Positions 18,845 through 29,026 of a stretch of 64,000 bases of DNA are shown piece after piece. How positions within the stretch are numbered: position 1 is the first letter of the stretch; the number at the start of each line of letters is the position of its first letter. Position numbers and translations under genes: made by a program. This DNA is from an uncultured Prevotella sp. (GTDB taxonomy: Bacteria > Bacteroidota > Bacteroidia > Bacteroidales > Bacteroidaceae). The stretch spans positions 1-64,000 of the forward strand of contig CAMJGE010000008.1 of the NCBI GenBank assembly GCA_946405145.1, in the 5' to 3' direction. Below the pieces are notes generated by a model. The model saw only the letters and a list, made by a program, of their open reading frames with translations, was not told the DNA's origin and did not search any database.

Positions 18845-19454
18845 GGTTCTGCTCAGTACAACTTATTTCGGCCCGGTGCAGTGGTATCAGAAACTGTATC
18901 GGGCTGAACATGTAACGATAGAGCAGTGGGAGAGTTTCCAGAAACAGACCTATCGCAATCGCTGCCTGATAGAGACGACTCAGGGTGTTCAGGCTTTGAC
19001 TGTACCCGTTGAGAAACCAGCAAATGGCGGGAATTGTATCAAGGATCTGCGTATCAGCGATCATGGCAACTGGCGGCATCTGCATTGGAATGCCCTACAG
19101 TCGGCTTATGGCGAATCGCCGTTCTTTGAGTACTATCAGGATGATATCCGCCCTTTCTTTGAAAGGCGATGGACGTTTTTGCTTGATTTCAACGAGGCCA
19201 TCAGACAGAAAATGTGCGATTTAATCGACTTTGAGCCTAAGCTGTCGTATAGCACAGAATATGTTGTTGACAGCAAAACGTTAGCTGTAGATGATTTGCG
19301 GGCTACCATCAATCCGAAACATCCTGCACAAGATGATGAATTTGAAGCAAAGCCCTATTATCAGGTCTATCAGACGAAGCATGGCTTCCTTAGGAACCTC
19401 TCTGTCATTGACCTGCTTTTTAATATGGGGCCTGAGAGTATTTTCTACCTTTGA
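18831..19454 (+). CDS. WbqC family protein
   Basis: VLLSTTYFGPVQWYQKLYRAEHVTIEQWESFQKQTYRNRCLIETTQGVQALTVPV. Confidence 0.85.
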   Translation: MTSNKVLLSTTYFGPVQWYQKLYRAEHVTIEQWESFQKQTYRNRCLIETTQGVQALTVPVEKPANGGNCIKDLRISDHGNWRHLHWNALQSAYGESPFFEYYQDDIRPFFERRWTFLLDFNEAIRQKMCDLIDFEPKLSYSTEYVVDSKTLAVDDLRATINPKHPAQDDEFEAKPYYQVYQTKHGFLRNLSVIDLLFNMGPESIFYL

Positions 19455-19549
19455 GACGCTGAATGAGACATTTTTGAAACATTTCCACCATAAAATGCTG
19501 TTTTTTCGTTTATTCTCCTTACCTTTGCAACACAATAACTAACAGCTCT

Positions 19550-22500
19550 ATGAGGAAAACTTTGTTTTTACTATATAGTCTGGTGCTTTGCCTCACAACT
19601 TTGGGGCAGACGAGGCATTTCTATACATCTGAGAAACTGTCAAGTAACCTGATTACATGTATCAATCAGGATCAAACGGGATATATCTGGATTGGTACCG
19701 AGTATGGACTGAACAGGTATGATGGCTACCGTTTCACCAACTATCTGCATGATGCCAAAGACAACACTTCACTCCTAAGCAATAACATCACTTCGTTGTT
19801 TGTCGATAAAAACGGCAGTCTTTGGGTGGGAACGGGTGTCGGACTGGTGCGCTATAACGCAGCAACAGAACGATTTGAGCGCATCGCACTTCCTATTTCT
19901 GCAGCACCGCGTGTCAATGATATCGTACAGGAAGACGACAGGCATCTGCTGATAGGTACTGCTGGTTATGGACTTTTCAGAGTGGATATAGCTTCTCGTA
20001 AGTCGGACAAGGTGGAGAATTATTCGCGTGGAGACGTTGATTACTTCAATCATATCCTGATAGATATGGATGGAAACTTCTGGAAAGGCGGTTCTGGCTC
20101 AGACTTCACTTGTAGAAAACCTGATAAGAGCATTCATCATTTTAACTCACCTTACGGGCCAGTAACCACTTTCATCAACTATCAAGGTGGTGTACTGATA
20201 GTGTGTCAGCATGGTTTGTTGTACTATCGTGACGGACAGGTTTATTCCGATTTCATCGACTTAAGCATCTTCGGCAATGAGGATGTACAGTTCCGCCCGG
20301 CACATTGTGATAAGAAGGGCAACCTCTTTATAGGCACGTTAGGCAAGGGTCTTTGTTGGATACCGCAGGGATCGCATAAACTGAGACGTTATGAGTATCC
20401 TGGTTCTTCGTTCGACCTGAATACAAGTAATGTCTGGGCTTTGTTTGAAGACGATCAGGACAATCTTTGGGTAGGTTGTCTGAGGCGTGGCCTGCTATTG
20501 TTGCCTCAGCATGAACCCCAGTTCACAACTTGGAGTCTGTCTGCTCAGAATGTGAAGATTGGCGGTTCTGTGACTTCGTTTTGTCAGGGTGACAATGAAA
20601 TGGTCTGGTTGGCTGTGCAAAACAATGGCATCTATGGCTTCGACGGTAAAGGTAATATGGTTGCTCATCCTGCGGCGCCGGCAAAGACTTACTCCATCTA
20701 CCGTGATAAGGGGGGAAGTTACTGGATAGGTGTCGATGACGGTCTGTATAGTTATCAGCCATTGACAGGAGCCTATACGAAAGTGGTAGGTTTTGTAAGC
20801 GATTATATCAACACTATCCTTGATGATGGAAATGGGAAGCTCTATTTCTCTACCTATTCCAAAGGTTTCTGTTCGTATGATGTGAAGACTAAGGCCTTTA
20901 AGAATTACTCCATGTTCAATAATGATCCGAAGCGGGGACGCCTTCATAATAACTGGGTGATGGCCATGATGCTTGACAGCAGAGGTCTGTTGTGGATTGG
21001 CACCTCGTCGAACTTGAGCTGCTATGATCCCATTAAGGATAGTTTTAAGTCCCTGGGCTGGGAAGTTATGCTCGAAGGAAAGACCGTTACATCACTATAC
21101 GAGGATGTGGATCACCGTATTATCATCGGAACGGATATGGGTCTTTACTTTTATAATAAGCAGAAGGCCACGGTTGACCCTTATCCTGGTGCTGAAGGAC
21201 TGGTAGATAAAGTGATTAGCGGCATCGAGCAGGATCAGTTTGGCGATCTTTGGTGTAGCACGTCAATGGGTATTTGGCAATACCAGCGTGACAAACAGCG
21301 TTGGGTTACCCATGTGAATGGTAATGGTTTGATGACGCGTGAGTATGTGCGTGGCTTGGCGATGCAGCAAGCTACTGGCGACATATACTTCGGTATCAGT
21401 GATGGTTTCACCTCTTTTCATCCAGCAGCCTTGCGTGAGAGCCATCAATCCCAGTCAGAGGTACATCTGACTGGTCTCTTGATAGGTGAGACACCTGTTA
21501 ATAGCGGTACATTATCGGATGGAGCCCCTGTGATGAAGCAACCATTGGCTGAGAACCACCATTTCTCACTATCGTATATCGACAATACCTTCTCGATGGA
21601 ATTCTCGCTTTTCAACTATTCAAATGCAGAGAATGTCATCTTTGAATACAGGATGAATGGCACGAAAGAGTGGTCACAGACGGCAGTTGGCAGTAATATC
21701 ATCTCGTTTAGCCACATCCAACCAGGCTCCTATACGCTGGAAGTCAGGGCCTATGATAATGGTGTCTATACTGAATCACAGATTTATTATCTGGTTATCA
21801 GGGCACCATGGTATCGTTCCGCGTGGGCGTACCTTATTTATATATTAGGAGGTCTGATATTCATAGGCTACCTTGCATTCAGCTGGCGGCGCCAGACCCG
21901 GCAGCAGCTGGATGAGGAAAAGATGAAGTTCCTGATCAATGCCACGCACGATATCCGTTCGCCGTTGACTCTGATCATGAGTCCGTTGAATAAACTGCTG
22001 CGCCGTGATTTCGATCAGGAGACGAAGACAGAGTTGAAGACCATTGAGCACAATGCCCAGCGTATCCAGAATCTGGTGAACCAGATCCTTGACATCCGTA
22101 AGATTGATAAACAGCAGATGAAGCTTCAGTGTCAGGAAACGGATATAGTACAATACCTGGGCAACATCCTGAAGTCGTATGATTACTTGGCTAAGGAGCG
22201 TCATATAGACTTCCGTTATCAGCCTACCATAGATAAACTAGACGTATGGGTTGATCGCAATGCACTCGACAAAGTGGTGGATAATCTGCTATCGAACGCC
22301 TTTAAATACACTTTCGACGGTGGTGCCATAGAAGTGCGCGTGTCTAAAGGAGAGCATGAAACAGCTGTTTTGCAGGTTATAGATAACGGCATGGGTATCA
22401 AAGGTGATCTCAATAAGCTCTTTGACCGGTTCTACAGTAATTCCCATTCACTCCATATTGAAGGAACGGGTATTGGCCTGAATCTTTGCAAGATGGTGGT

Positions 22501-23455
22501 AGAGATGCATCATGGTACCATTGAGGCAGCTAATCGTGAAAATGAGCAAGGCAGCGTGTTTACTGTTCATCTGCCCTTGGGTAAGACTCATCTTACTGCC
22601 GAAGAGATTATGGTAACCACAAAGGAGCAGGGACAGAAGCAGAAAGCAAAATCAAATTATAGAGTGCTGGTAGTGGATGACGATGTAGAGATTGGGAACT
22701 ATATCTCACAAGAGTTGGGCGTTTACTATCATATTACAACAGTCACTAATGGTCGTGAGGCCTTACGAAAGTTACTCTCTGCTGATGGGGATTGTCAGTA
22801 CGACCTTGTAGTCAGCGACGTGATGATGCCAGAGATGGATGGCTTTACGATGTTGCGTATGATCAAGACGAACATGAATATTAATCATATTCCTGTGGTG
22901 ATGCTGACCTCAAAGAGTGATGTTGGCAATCGTCTTGAAGGATTGGATCGGGGAGCTGATGCCTTCCTTGCTAAGCCATTTGATATGGCTGAGCTGCATG
23001 TGGTCATCAATAACCTGATTACCAAGAATATTCGATTGAAGGGCAAATTCTCCGGTTCTCATCAAAAACAAAAGGTCAAAGTCATCGAAAAAGCAGCCGT
23101 GAAAGGTAATGATGAACTTCTGATGGATCGTGTCATGAAAGTCATCAATGATAATCTGTCTGATAGTGACTTCACGGTGGACATGATAACCAAGGAGGTG
23201 GGCATCAGTCGTGCCCAGTTGCACAGAAAGATGAAGGAAATGACAGGTCTGTCCATCAGCGATTTCATCAGAAATATTCGTCTCGAACAAGCTGTGAGGC
23301 TCCTGAAAGAGCAAAAAGTCAATGTGACACAGGTGGCATATACGGTTGGTTTTAGCAATCTGGCCCACTTCTCAACCGTGTTTAGGAGGCAGTTTGGTGT
23401 CTCACCGACTGATTTTATTGAGCAAAAAACGCCGGATGAGACAAATGATAAATGA
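19550..23455 (+). CDS. Hybrid two-component system sensor kinase/response regulator (HTCS)
   Basis: Periplasmic propeller repeats (GYIWIGTEYGLNRYDG), Y_Y_Y-like region, HDIRSPLTLIMSPL, HATPase, REC (VVDDDVEIG...VVSDVMMPEMDG), AraC-type HTH C-terminus. Confidence 0.93.
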   Translation: MRKTLFLLYSLVLCLTTLGQTRHFYTSEKLSSNLITCINQDQTGYIWIGTEYGLNRYDGYRFTNYLHDAKDNTSLLSNNITSLFVDKNGSLWVGTGVGLVRYNAATERFERIALPISAAPRVNDIVQEDDRHLLIGTAGYGLFRVDIASRKSDKVENYSRGDVDYFNHILIDMDGNFWKGGSGSDFTCRKPDKSIHHFNSPYGPVTTFINYQGGVLIVCQHGLLYYRDGQVYSDFIDLSIFGNEDVQFRPAHCDKKGNLFIGTLGKGLCWIPQGSHKLRRYEYPGSSFDLNTSNVWALFEDDQDNLWVGCLRRGLLLLPQHEPQFTTWSLSAQNVKIGGSVTSFCQGDNEMVWLAVQNNGIYGFDGKGNMVAHPAAPAKTYSIYRDKGGSYWIGVDDGLYSYQPLTGAYTKVVGFVSDYINTILDDGNGKLYFSTYSKGFCSYDVKTKAFKNYSMFNNDPKRGRLHNNWVMAMMLDSRGLLWIGTSSNLSCYDPIKDSFKSLGWEVMLEGKTVTSLYEDVDHRIIIGTDMGLYFYNKQKATVDPYPGAEGLVDKVISGIEQDQFGDLWCSTSMGIWQYQRDKQRWVTHVNGNGLMTREYVRGLAMQQATGDIYFGISDGFTSFHPAALRESHQSQSEVHLTGLLIGETPVNSGTLSDGAPVMKQPLAENHHFSLSYIDNTFSMEFSLFNYSNAENVIFEYRMNGTKEWSQTAVGSNIISFSHIQPGSYTLEVRAYDNGVYTESQIYYLVIRAPWYRSAWAYLIYILGGLIFIGYLAFSWRRQTRQQLDEEKMKFLINATHDIRSPLTLIMSPLNKLLRRDFDQETKTELKTIEHNAQRIQNLVNQILDIRKIDKQQMKLQCQETDIVQYLGNILKSYDYLAKERHIDFRYQPTIDKLDVWVDRNALDKVVDNLLSNAFKYTFDGGAIEVRVSKGEHETAVLQVIDNGMGIKGDLNKLFDRFYSNSHSLHIEGTGIGLNLCKMVVEMHHGTIEAANRENEQGSVFTVHLPLGKTHLTAEEIMVTTKEQGQKQKAKSNYRVLVVDDDVEIGNYISQELGVYYHITTVTNGREALRKLLSADGDCQYDLVVSDVMMPEMDGFTMLRMIKTNMNINHIPVVMLTSKSDVGNRLEGLDRGADAFLAKPFDMAELHVVINNLITKNIRLKGKFSGSHQKQKVKVIEKAAVKGNDELLMDRVMKVINDNLSDSDFTVDMITKEVGISRAQLHRKMKEMTGLSISDFIRNIRLEQAVRLLKEQKVNVTQVAYTVGFSNLAHFSTVFRRQFGVSPTDFIEQKTPDETNDK

Positions 23456-23544
23456 AGTGAGACATAAAGAAAAGCCTATTTAGAGAAATCTGCCTACCTT
23501 TGCGGCAGATTTTTTCTTTTTATTAACTAACAAAACCAAAACGT

Positions 23545-26500
23545 ATGAGTTTCAAAGCAATGAAAACAACCGTGTGTGCTGGATTATGCTTAATGGGCAT
23601 GATCAGCGCACAGCAGGTGTATGCAGCTTCCGAGCAGGTAGCTGCTGTTCAGCAAACGAGACAGGCAACTGGTCATGTAACAGACTCTCAGGGTCCGCTG
23701 ATCGGTGCCACGGTCATGGAGAAGGGTACCAACAACGGTACAGTAACTGACTTCGATGGTAACTTCTCTCTGAATGTTAAGCCGGGCGCAACGCTCGTCA
23801 TCTCTTATGTCGGCTATGAGTCACAAGAAGTGAAAGCCGGTGATAATGTACGCGTGAACCTTAAAGAAGATGGTCACGTAGTCAATGAAGTTGTCGTAAT
23901 TGGTTATGGTACCCAGCGTCGTGAGGCTGTGACGGGTTCTGTTGCCAATATCGGCGGTGAGAAACTGAATCAGATTGCAGCTTCTAACGCAGCTGAGGCT
24001 CTGCAGGGTCGTGTAGCCGGTGTGCTCATGACACAGACCTCTTCAAAGCCTGGTGCCGAGATGCAGATCCGTATTCGTGGTCAGCGCTCACTGAGTGCAA
24101 CTAACGACCCGTTGATCGTGCTCGATGGTATTCCTTTCATGGGACAGCTCTCTGATATCAACCCCGCAGACATCAAGTCAATGGATATCTTGAAGGATGC
24201 TTCTGCAACTGCTATCTACGGTTCTCGTGGTGCGAACGGTGTGATTATCATTACCACTGTAAAGGGTAGTCAGGGTACACCTGCCAAAGTATCTTATAAT
24301 GGATATGTGAGCTTCAAGAAGATTTTTAAGAAGTATCCTATGATGGATGGTCCTGCTTTCTCAAAGATGCGTGAGTTGGCAGGTAAGTATAAGAATTCTC
24401 TTGATGAAAGTGATGATAACAACTTCGATTGGCAGGATCAATACTATCAGACAGGTGTTGGTCATAGTCACGATATTTCTGTTGCTGGTGGTACCAATGG
24501 TGGTAGCTACAGTTTTGGTGTAGGCTATTATCATGATGAGTCTGTTGTTCCTACTGAAGGTTACGACCGTATCTCTGTTCGTGGTAACTTCGATCAAAAG
24601 GTCGGTGAGTGGTTCCGTTTCGGTTTGAGTACTAATACCAGCTACCGTAAGTCAGAGGGTGTTAACAATATCTACGCTGTTCTGGCTTCTTCTCCACTAT
24701 CTACTCCATACGATGAAAATGGAAATTTGAAGCGCTACAACAAGTTGCCTGCAGACGACCAAATTGTTATCACAAAGGATGTTGTTGAGCGCGATAAGGA
24801 TCAATGGTTGAGCGAGAACCGTGGTATCGGTACTTACAACACCTTCTTCGCTGAGGTGAAGTGCCCATGGGTTGAGGGATTAAGCTACCGTATCAACGTC
24901 GGTCTGAACTATCGCACCTCTAAAGGTGGCGGTTTCACCGGAACTGGTATCAACAATGTGAACCCGAGTCAAGTCAATAGCGGTTGGGTAACCAACAACC
25001 AGACTCGTAACTGGGCTGTTGAGAACCTGCTGACTTATGATCGTGTTTTCGCTGAGAAGCATAACGTGAATGTTGTTGCTATGTACTCTGCTGAGCAGAC
25101 TCGCTATGAGTCATCAGGTGGCTCCGCACTCGATATTCCTGCCAATTACATGCAGTACTATAACCTTGCTTCTGCTGTAGGTGAAGTCAACCTTAATAAC
25201 TTTAACTATTGGCAGAGTGGTCTGATGTCTTGGATGGGTCGTGTGATGTATTCTTATGATAATAAGTACATGCTCTCAGTCGCTTTCCGTGCTGATGCTT
25301 CTTCTCGTCTGGCTCCTGGCCATAAGTGGCATGCCTATCCCGCCATCAGCGCTGGTTGGAATATTGCCCGTGAGGAGTTTATGGAGAGCACTAAGAACTG
25401 GCTCGACAACTTGAAGCTCCGTGTAGGTTATGGTGAGACCTCTAACCAGGCTATCAATCCTTACTCTACACTCGGTGGACTGGCTACTCGTAACTACAAC
25501 TTCGGTTTAGCTGATGCTGGCAGAAAAGCAGGTTATTATGTAAACGCATTGCCTAATGACGCATTAGGTTGGGAGTATTCAAAGACTTGGAACTTTGGTC
25601 TTGATTTCTCACTGTTCAATGGTCGCCTCTCAGGATCATTCGAGTATTATATCCAAAAGACCAGTGACATCCTGCTTGATGTCACCATGCCTCCCTCATC
25701 TGGTGTAGGTAGCTATACTGGTAACATCGGTAAGACCCAGAATAAGGGTTGGGAGTTCACTTTGAACGGTATTATCATCGACAACAAGAATGGGTGGAAC
25801 TGGTCAGCAGGTATCAACCTCTATCAGAACCGTAATGAGCTGACAGAGTTGGCTTCTGGTGCTACACGTGATGAAGGTAACCGTTGGTTTGTTGGTCATC
25901 CAATTGACGTAATTTATGATTATGAATATCAGGGCCTGTATCAGGCTGGTGAAGAGGCTGCGCTGAACATCCTTGAGCCCGGTGGTAACATTGGTATGAT
26001 CAAGGTGAAATATACTGGTGACTATGGTGCTGATGGTCTGCCTACCCGTAAGATTAATGCTGACGACCGTCAGATCATGAGCATGGAGCCAGACCTTCTT
26101 GGTGGTTTCAATACAACGGTTGGCTATAAGGGCTTCGACCTGACTGTGATTGGCGCCTTCCAGATTGGTGGTAAGCTGATTTCTGCCATCCACTCTTCAA
26201 GCGGTTACCTGAATATGCTGACTGGTCGTCGTAATAATATTGATGTGGATTACTGGACTCCAGAGAATACAGGTGCTCACTATCCGAAACCCGGTGGTGT
26301 CCTGAGCGGTGATAACCCCAAGTATGGTTCTACCCTTGGTTACTTCAACGCTGGTTACCTGAAGATTCGTACCATTACTCTTGGTTACAACTTCGAGAAC
26401 TTGAAGGCCATTAAGAGTCTGGGTATCGACCGTCTGCGTCTCTATGCAAGCGTCCAGAACCCGTTCGTTCTCTTCTCTCCGTTCAACAACGAGAGTGGAC

Positions 26501-26643
26501 TCGATCCCGAAACCAACTCGTGGGCTAACGAAAATACTGCTGTGGCTGTTGATGGTTACACAGGTAAGCACAAGATGCCTATCGTAGGTTACAACACTCC
26601 TGTTACCCGTAACTTCATTTTCGGTCTTAACGTAACGTTCTAA
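23545..26643 (+). CDS. SusC/RagA-family TonB-linked outer membrane protein
   Basis: CarboxypepD_reg-like N-term, VVVIGYGTQRREAVTGSVANI, PLIVLDGIPFMGQLSDINPADIKSMDILKDASATAIYGSRGANGVI. Confidence 0.95.
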   Translation: MSFKAMKTTVCAGLCLMGMISAQQVYAASEQVAAVQQTRQATGHVTDSQGPLIGATVMEKGTNNGTVTDFDGNFSLNVKPGATLVISYVGYESQEVKAGDNVRVNLKEDGHVVNEVVVIGYGTQRREAVTGSVANIGGEKLNQIAASNAAEALQGRVAGVLMTQTSSKPGAEMQIRIRGQRSLSATNDPLIVLDGIPFMGQLSDINPADIKSMDILKDASATAIYGSRGANGVIIITTVKGSQGTPAKVSYNGYVSFKKIFKKYPMMDGPAFSKMRELAGKYKNSLDESDDNNFDWQDQYYQTGVGHSHDISVAGGTNGGSYSFGVGYYHDESVVPTEGYDRISVRGNFDQKVGEWFRFGLSTNTSYRKSEGVNNIYAVLASSPLSTPYDENGNLKRYNKLPADDQIVITKDVVERDKDQWLSENRGIGTYNTFFAEVKCPWVEGLSYRINVGLNYRTSKGGGFTGTGINNVNPSQVNSGWVTNNQTRNWAVENLLTYDRVFAEKHNVNVVAMYSAEQTRYESSGGSALDIPANYMQYYNLASAVGEVNLNNFNYWQSGLMSWMGRVMYSYDNKYMLSVAFRADASSRLAPGHKWHAYPAISAGWNIAREEFMESTKNWLDNLKLRVGYGETSNQAINPYSTLGGLATRNYNFGLADAGRKAGYYVNALPNDALGWEYSKTWNFGLDFSLFNGRLSGSFEYYIQKTSDILLDVTMPPSSGVGSYTGNIGKTQNKGWEFTLNGIIIDNKNGWNWSAGINLYQNRNELTELASGATRDEGNRWFVGHPIDVIYDYEYQGLYQAGEEAALNILEPGGNIGMIKVKYTGDYGADGLPTRKINADDRQIMSMEPDLLGGFNTTVGYKGFDLTVIGAFQIGGKLISAIHSSSGYLNMLTGRRNNIDVDYWTPENTGAHYPKPGGVLSGDNPKYGSTLGYFNAGYLKIRTITLGYNFENLKAIKSLGIDRLRLYASVQNPFVLFSPFNNESGLDPETNSWANENTAVAVDGYTGKHKMPIVGYNTPVTRNFIFGLNVTF

Positions 26644-26679
26644 GGGTACAAAAGGTATTAAAGAAAAAAAGTTAAAATT

Positions 26680-28680
26680 ATGAAAGCAAAAAGTATTAAA
26701 TATATTCTTGCTGCAGGTCTTGTATGCTGTGGTATTTCCACAACCATGATCTCTTGTAGCAGTGTGCTCGACGAACAACCACGTAGCACATACGACCCTT
26801 CGTTCTTCAATACGCCGACTGGTATTGAGGGTGGTCTGACAGCGCTTTACGCTCACCTACGCTATTTTTATGGTAATGGTTATTATCTGAACACCCTTGA
26901 GACAGGTACAGACGAATATACCTATGCTCAGTCTGCTGATGGCAACTTCAAAGACGCCGATCTTTCTGGTGTAGGTTCTGTTACTCCTACCAGCACGGTA
27001 GCTGGTGGTGCCTGGAATGAGCTTTTTTACAACATCAACACTAGTAATGGTATTATTGAGAATGGTACTGCTGCCAATTTATCTGATGCTCTTTTGGCAG
27101 AGGCCTATTTCTTCCGTGCGTTTGACTACTTAATCTTAGTGCAGACCTATGGTGGTGTGCCCTTGGATCTCGGTGCTGGCGAACTGAAGTTCAATACCAC
27201 AACTGTTCGTACTTCTGTACGTAATACAGTTCCTGAGGTTTATACCAAGTGTATCTTCCCAGACCTGGAGAAGGCTGTTAACGATCTGCCTGACAATCCT
27301 CGTATGACTGGTACTGCTACCAAGAACCTGGCCCGTCTGTATCTCTCAAAGGCTTATCTGACCTATGCATGGTGGTTGGAGAATCCAAACAATATTCCTA
27401 CCTATCCAGAGACTACTCGTGATGCCGGTCAGGCTCAGAGCTATTTCCAGAAGGCTTTTGATATGGCTAAAGCCGCTATCGACAATCCTGGCCCTTATGG
27501 ACTGATGCCAACATTCTATGACGTGAATGTAGCAAAGAATGATCGTAACAAGGAAATTATGCTTTATGCAGATCATAGCGAGAACGAGAAATTTGGTAAC
27601 GGTGGTGCTGGCTACGGTTGGGGTAACGGTGGTTCTCCTGAGAACTTTGCTTACTGGATGGAAACTTGGAATTATACAGAAATGACTGCTGTTGGTACAT
27701 CTGGCGACATGAAGGTTAACCCAGTTCAGCGTGAGACTATTCAGGGACTTGGACGTCCTTGGACTCGTATGGCTCCTGTTGCTGATGCCTTCCTTGAGGG
27801 CGGTGTATGGGAGGATGATGTCAAGGCTATTGACTCCCGTTATGATGCAACTTTCACCCTTCGTTATCATTCAAACACAGGTAAACCTGGTGCAAATGCA
27901 GGTGCTTGGGTATATGGTGCTAATGGCATGAAGATCAATTCTGGTGAGGTCTATTTCAGCTTTGTTGATGAAGCTACTGAAGACGACATCGACTGGACTC
28001 CTACTAAGGCAATGATCAAAGATGGTGATAAACTGGTGGAACAGGAGGTAACTCGTTTCGACTTTGGTAAACTGCCCGGACGTGCCGATTTCGTACGCAG
28101 TGTTAAGAACATCAGTCGTAAGTGTTACCCAATCAACTGGAAGATTAGCATTTCACGTACTGACACAGACAATAGCTATAATAATATGGTAAATGGTGGT
28201 AGCCCACGTCCTTGGAATGTTGCTAAGTTCTCTGAGTTCTATCTTATTGCTGCTGAGGCTGCTGTAAAACTTGGTAAGAACGCAGAAGCTAAGCAATATG
28301 TGAATGTGCTCCGTGCCCGTGCTGGTAAGCAGACTTTCAACCAGAACGACAACGTGGCTGTATCTGTTGACAAGAGTGCTGAGATGCTGGCTGCTACACC
28401 TGACGTTATCGACATCGACTTTATCCTCGACGAGCGTAGCCGTGAGTTCTGGGGTGAGGGTTACCGTTGGTTCGACCTCGTTCGTACCCAGAAGTGGGCA
28501 GAGCGTGCAAGCGTTTATCATATTGCAGGTAATGATTTTATTGATACTGAGTTGCAGGAGGTTAAGCGTGATATCCCCGCTGGTTACTACATCCGTCCTA
28601 TCCCACAGGGACAGCTCGACGGTATGGAGATGACTGCAGAGGAGAAGGCTAACTATCAGAACCCTGCTTACAGAAACTAA
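26680..28680 (+). CDS. SusD/RagB-family nutrient-binding lipoprotein
   Basis: Lipobox ISC; LDEQPRSTYDPSFFNTPTGIEGGL; ERSREFWGEGYRWFDLVRTQKW. Confidence 0.95.
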   Translation: MKAKSIKYILAAGLVCCGISTTMISCSSVLDEQPRSTYDPSFFNTPTGIEGGLTALYAHLRYFYGNGYYLNTLETGTDEYTYAQSADGNFKDADLSGVGSVTPTSTVAGGAWNELFYNINTSNGIIENGTAANLSDALLAEAYFFRAFDYLILVQTYGGVPLDLGAGELKFNTTTVRTSVRNTVPEVYTKCIFPDLEKAVNDLPDNPRMTGTATKNLARLYLSKAYLTYAWWLENPNNIPTYPETTRDAGQAQSYFQKAFDMAKAAIDNPGPYGLMPTFYDVNVAKNDRNKEIMLYADHSENEKFGNGGAGYGWGNGGSPENFAYWMETWNYTEMTAVGTSGDMKVNPVQRETIQGLGRPWTRMAPVADAFLEGGVWEDDVKAIDSRYDATFTLRYHSNTGKPGANAGAWVYGANGMKINSGEVYFSFVDEATEDDIDWTPTKAMIKDGDKLVEQEVTRFDFGKLPGRADFVRSVKNISRKCYPINWKISISRTDTDNSYNNMVNGGSPRPWNVAKFSEFYLIAAEAAVKLGKNAEAKQYVNVLRARAGKQTFNQNDNVAVSVDKSAEMLAATPDVIDIDFILDERSREFWGEGYRWFDLVRTQKWAERASVYHIAGNDFIDTELQEVKRDIPAGYYIRPIPQGQLDGMEMTAEEKANYQNPAYRN

Positions 28681-28705
28681 GCATTCTCTAAATTCTCTTA
28701 TATGC

Positions 28706-28740
28706 AAGAGGTGCGCCATGAAAGGCGCACCTCTTCTTTA
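28706..28740 (+). terminator. Rho-independent terminator after susD
   Basis: AAGAGGTGCGCC-ATGAAA-GGCGCACCTCTT perfect 12-bp stem, T-rich tail. Confidence 0.8.
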
Positions 28741-28770
28741 TGATAACCTTTTTTACCCTTAAAGGGGAAA

Positions 28771-28845
28771 TTTGCTAGAATTAAATCTGGCACTTCCTAC
28801 ATTTAAATGTAAAAAGTGCCAGAATTAAATCCCGCAAAAACTGCG
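28771..28845. repeat. 75-bp intergenic element, copy 1 (three ~22-bp units centred on ATTTAAAT-type cores)
   Basis: Aligns without gaps to 63163-63237; AGAATTAAAT repeated at 28777 and 28821 (44 bp apart); central palindrome TACATTTAAATGTA. Confidence 0.8.
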
Positions 28846-28858
28846 TTTTGAGTAGTCT

Positions 28859-29014
28859 TTACTCGGGCTTGAACTGATCTTTGCCTACGCCACAGATGGG
28901 GCATACCCAATCATCGGGGATATCCTCAAAAGCTGTTCCTGGCTCGATGCCACTGTCGGGATCACCTTCTGCGGGGTCATAGACGTAACCGCAAACTTCG
29001 CAAATGTACTTCAT
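28859..29014 (-). CDS. Rubredoxin (51 aa)
   Basis: Translated by hand: [51 protein letters not shown]; two CxxC knuckles; missed by the ORF track because <60 aa. Confidence 0.97.
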   Translation of the reverse strand: MKYICEVCGYVYDPAEGDPDSGIEPGTAFEDIPDDWVCPICGVGKDQFKPE

Positions 29015-29026
29015 AATCGTAAGTGT

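Noticed and set aside
28777-28830. Target-site duplication flanking a tiny transposon (10-bp direct repeats AGAATTAAAT)
   Set aside because: The repeat spacing (44 bp) is explained by the 22-bp unit periodicity also seen at 63163-63237.
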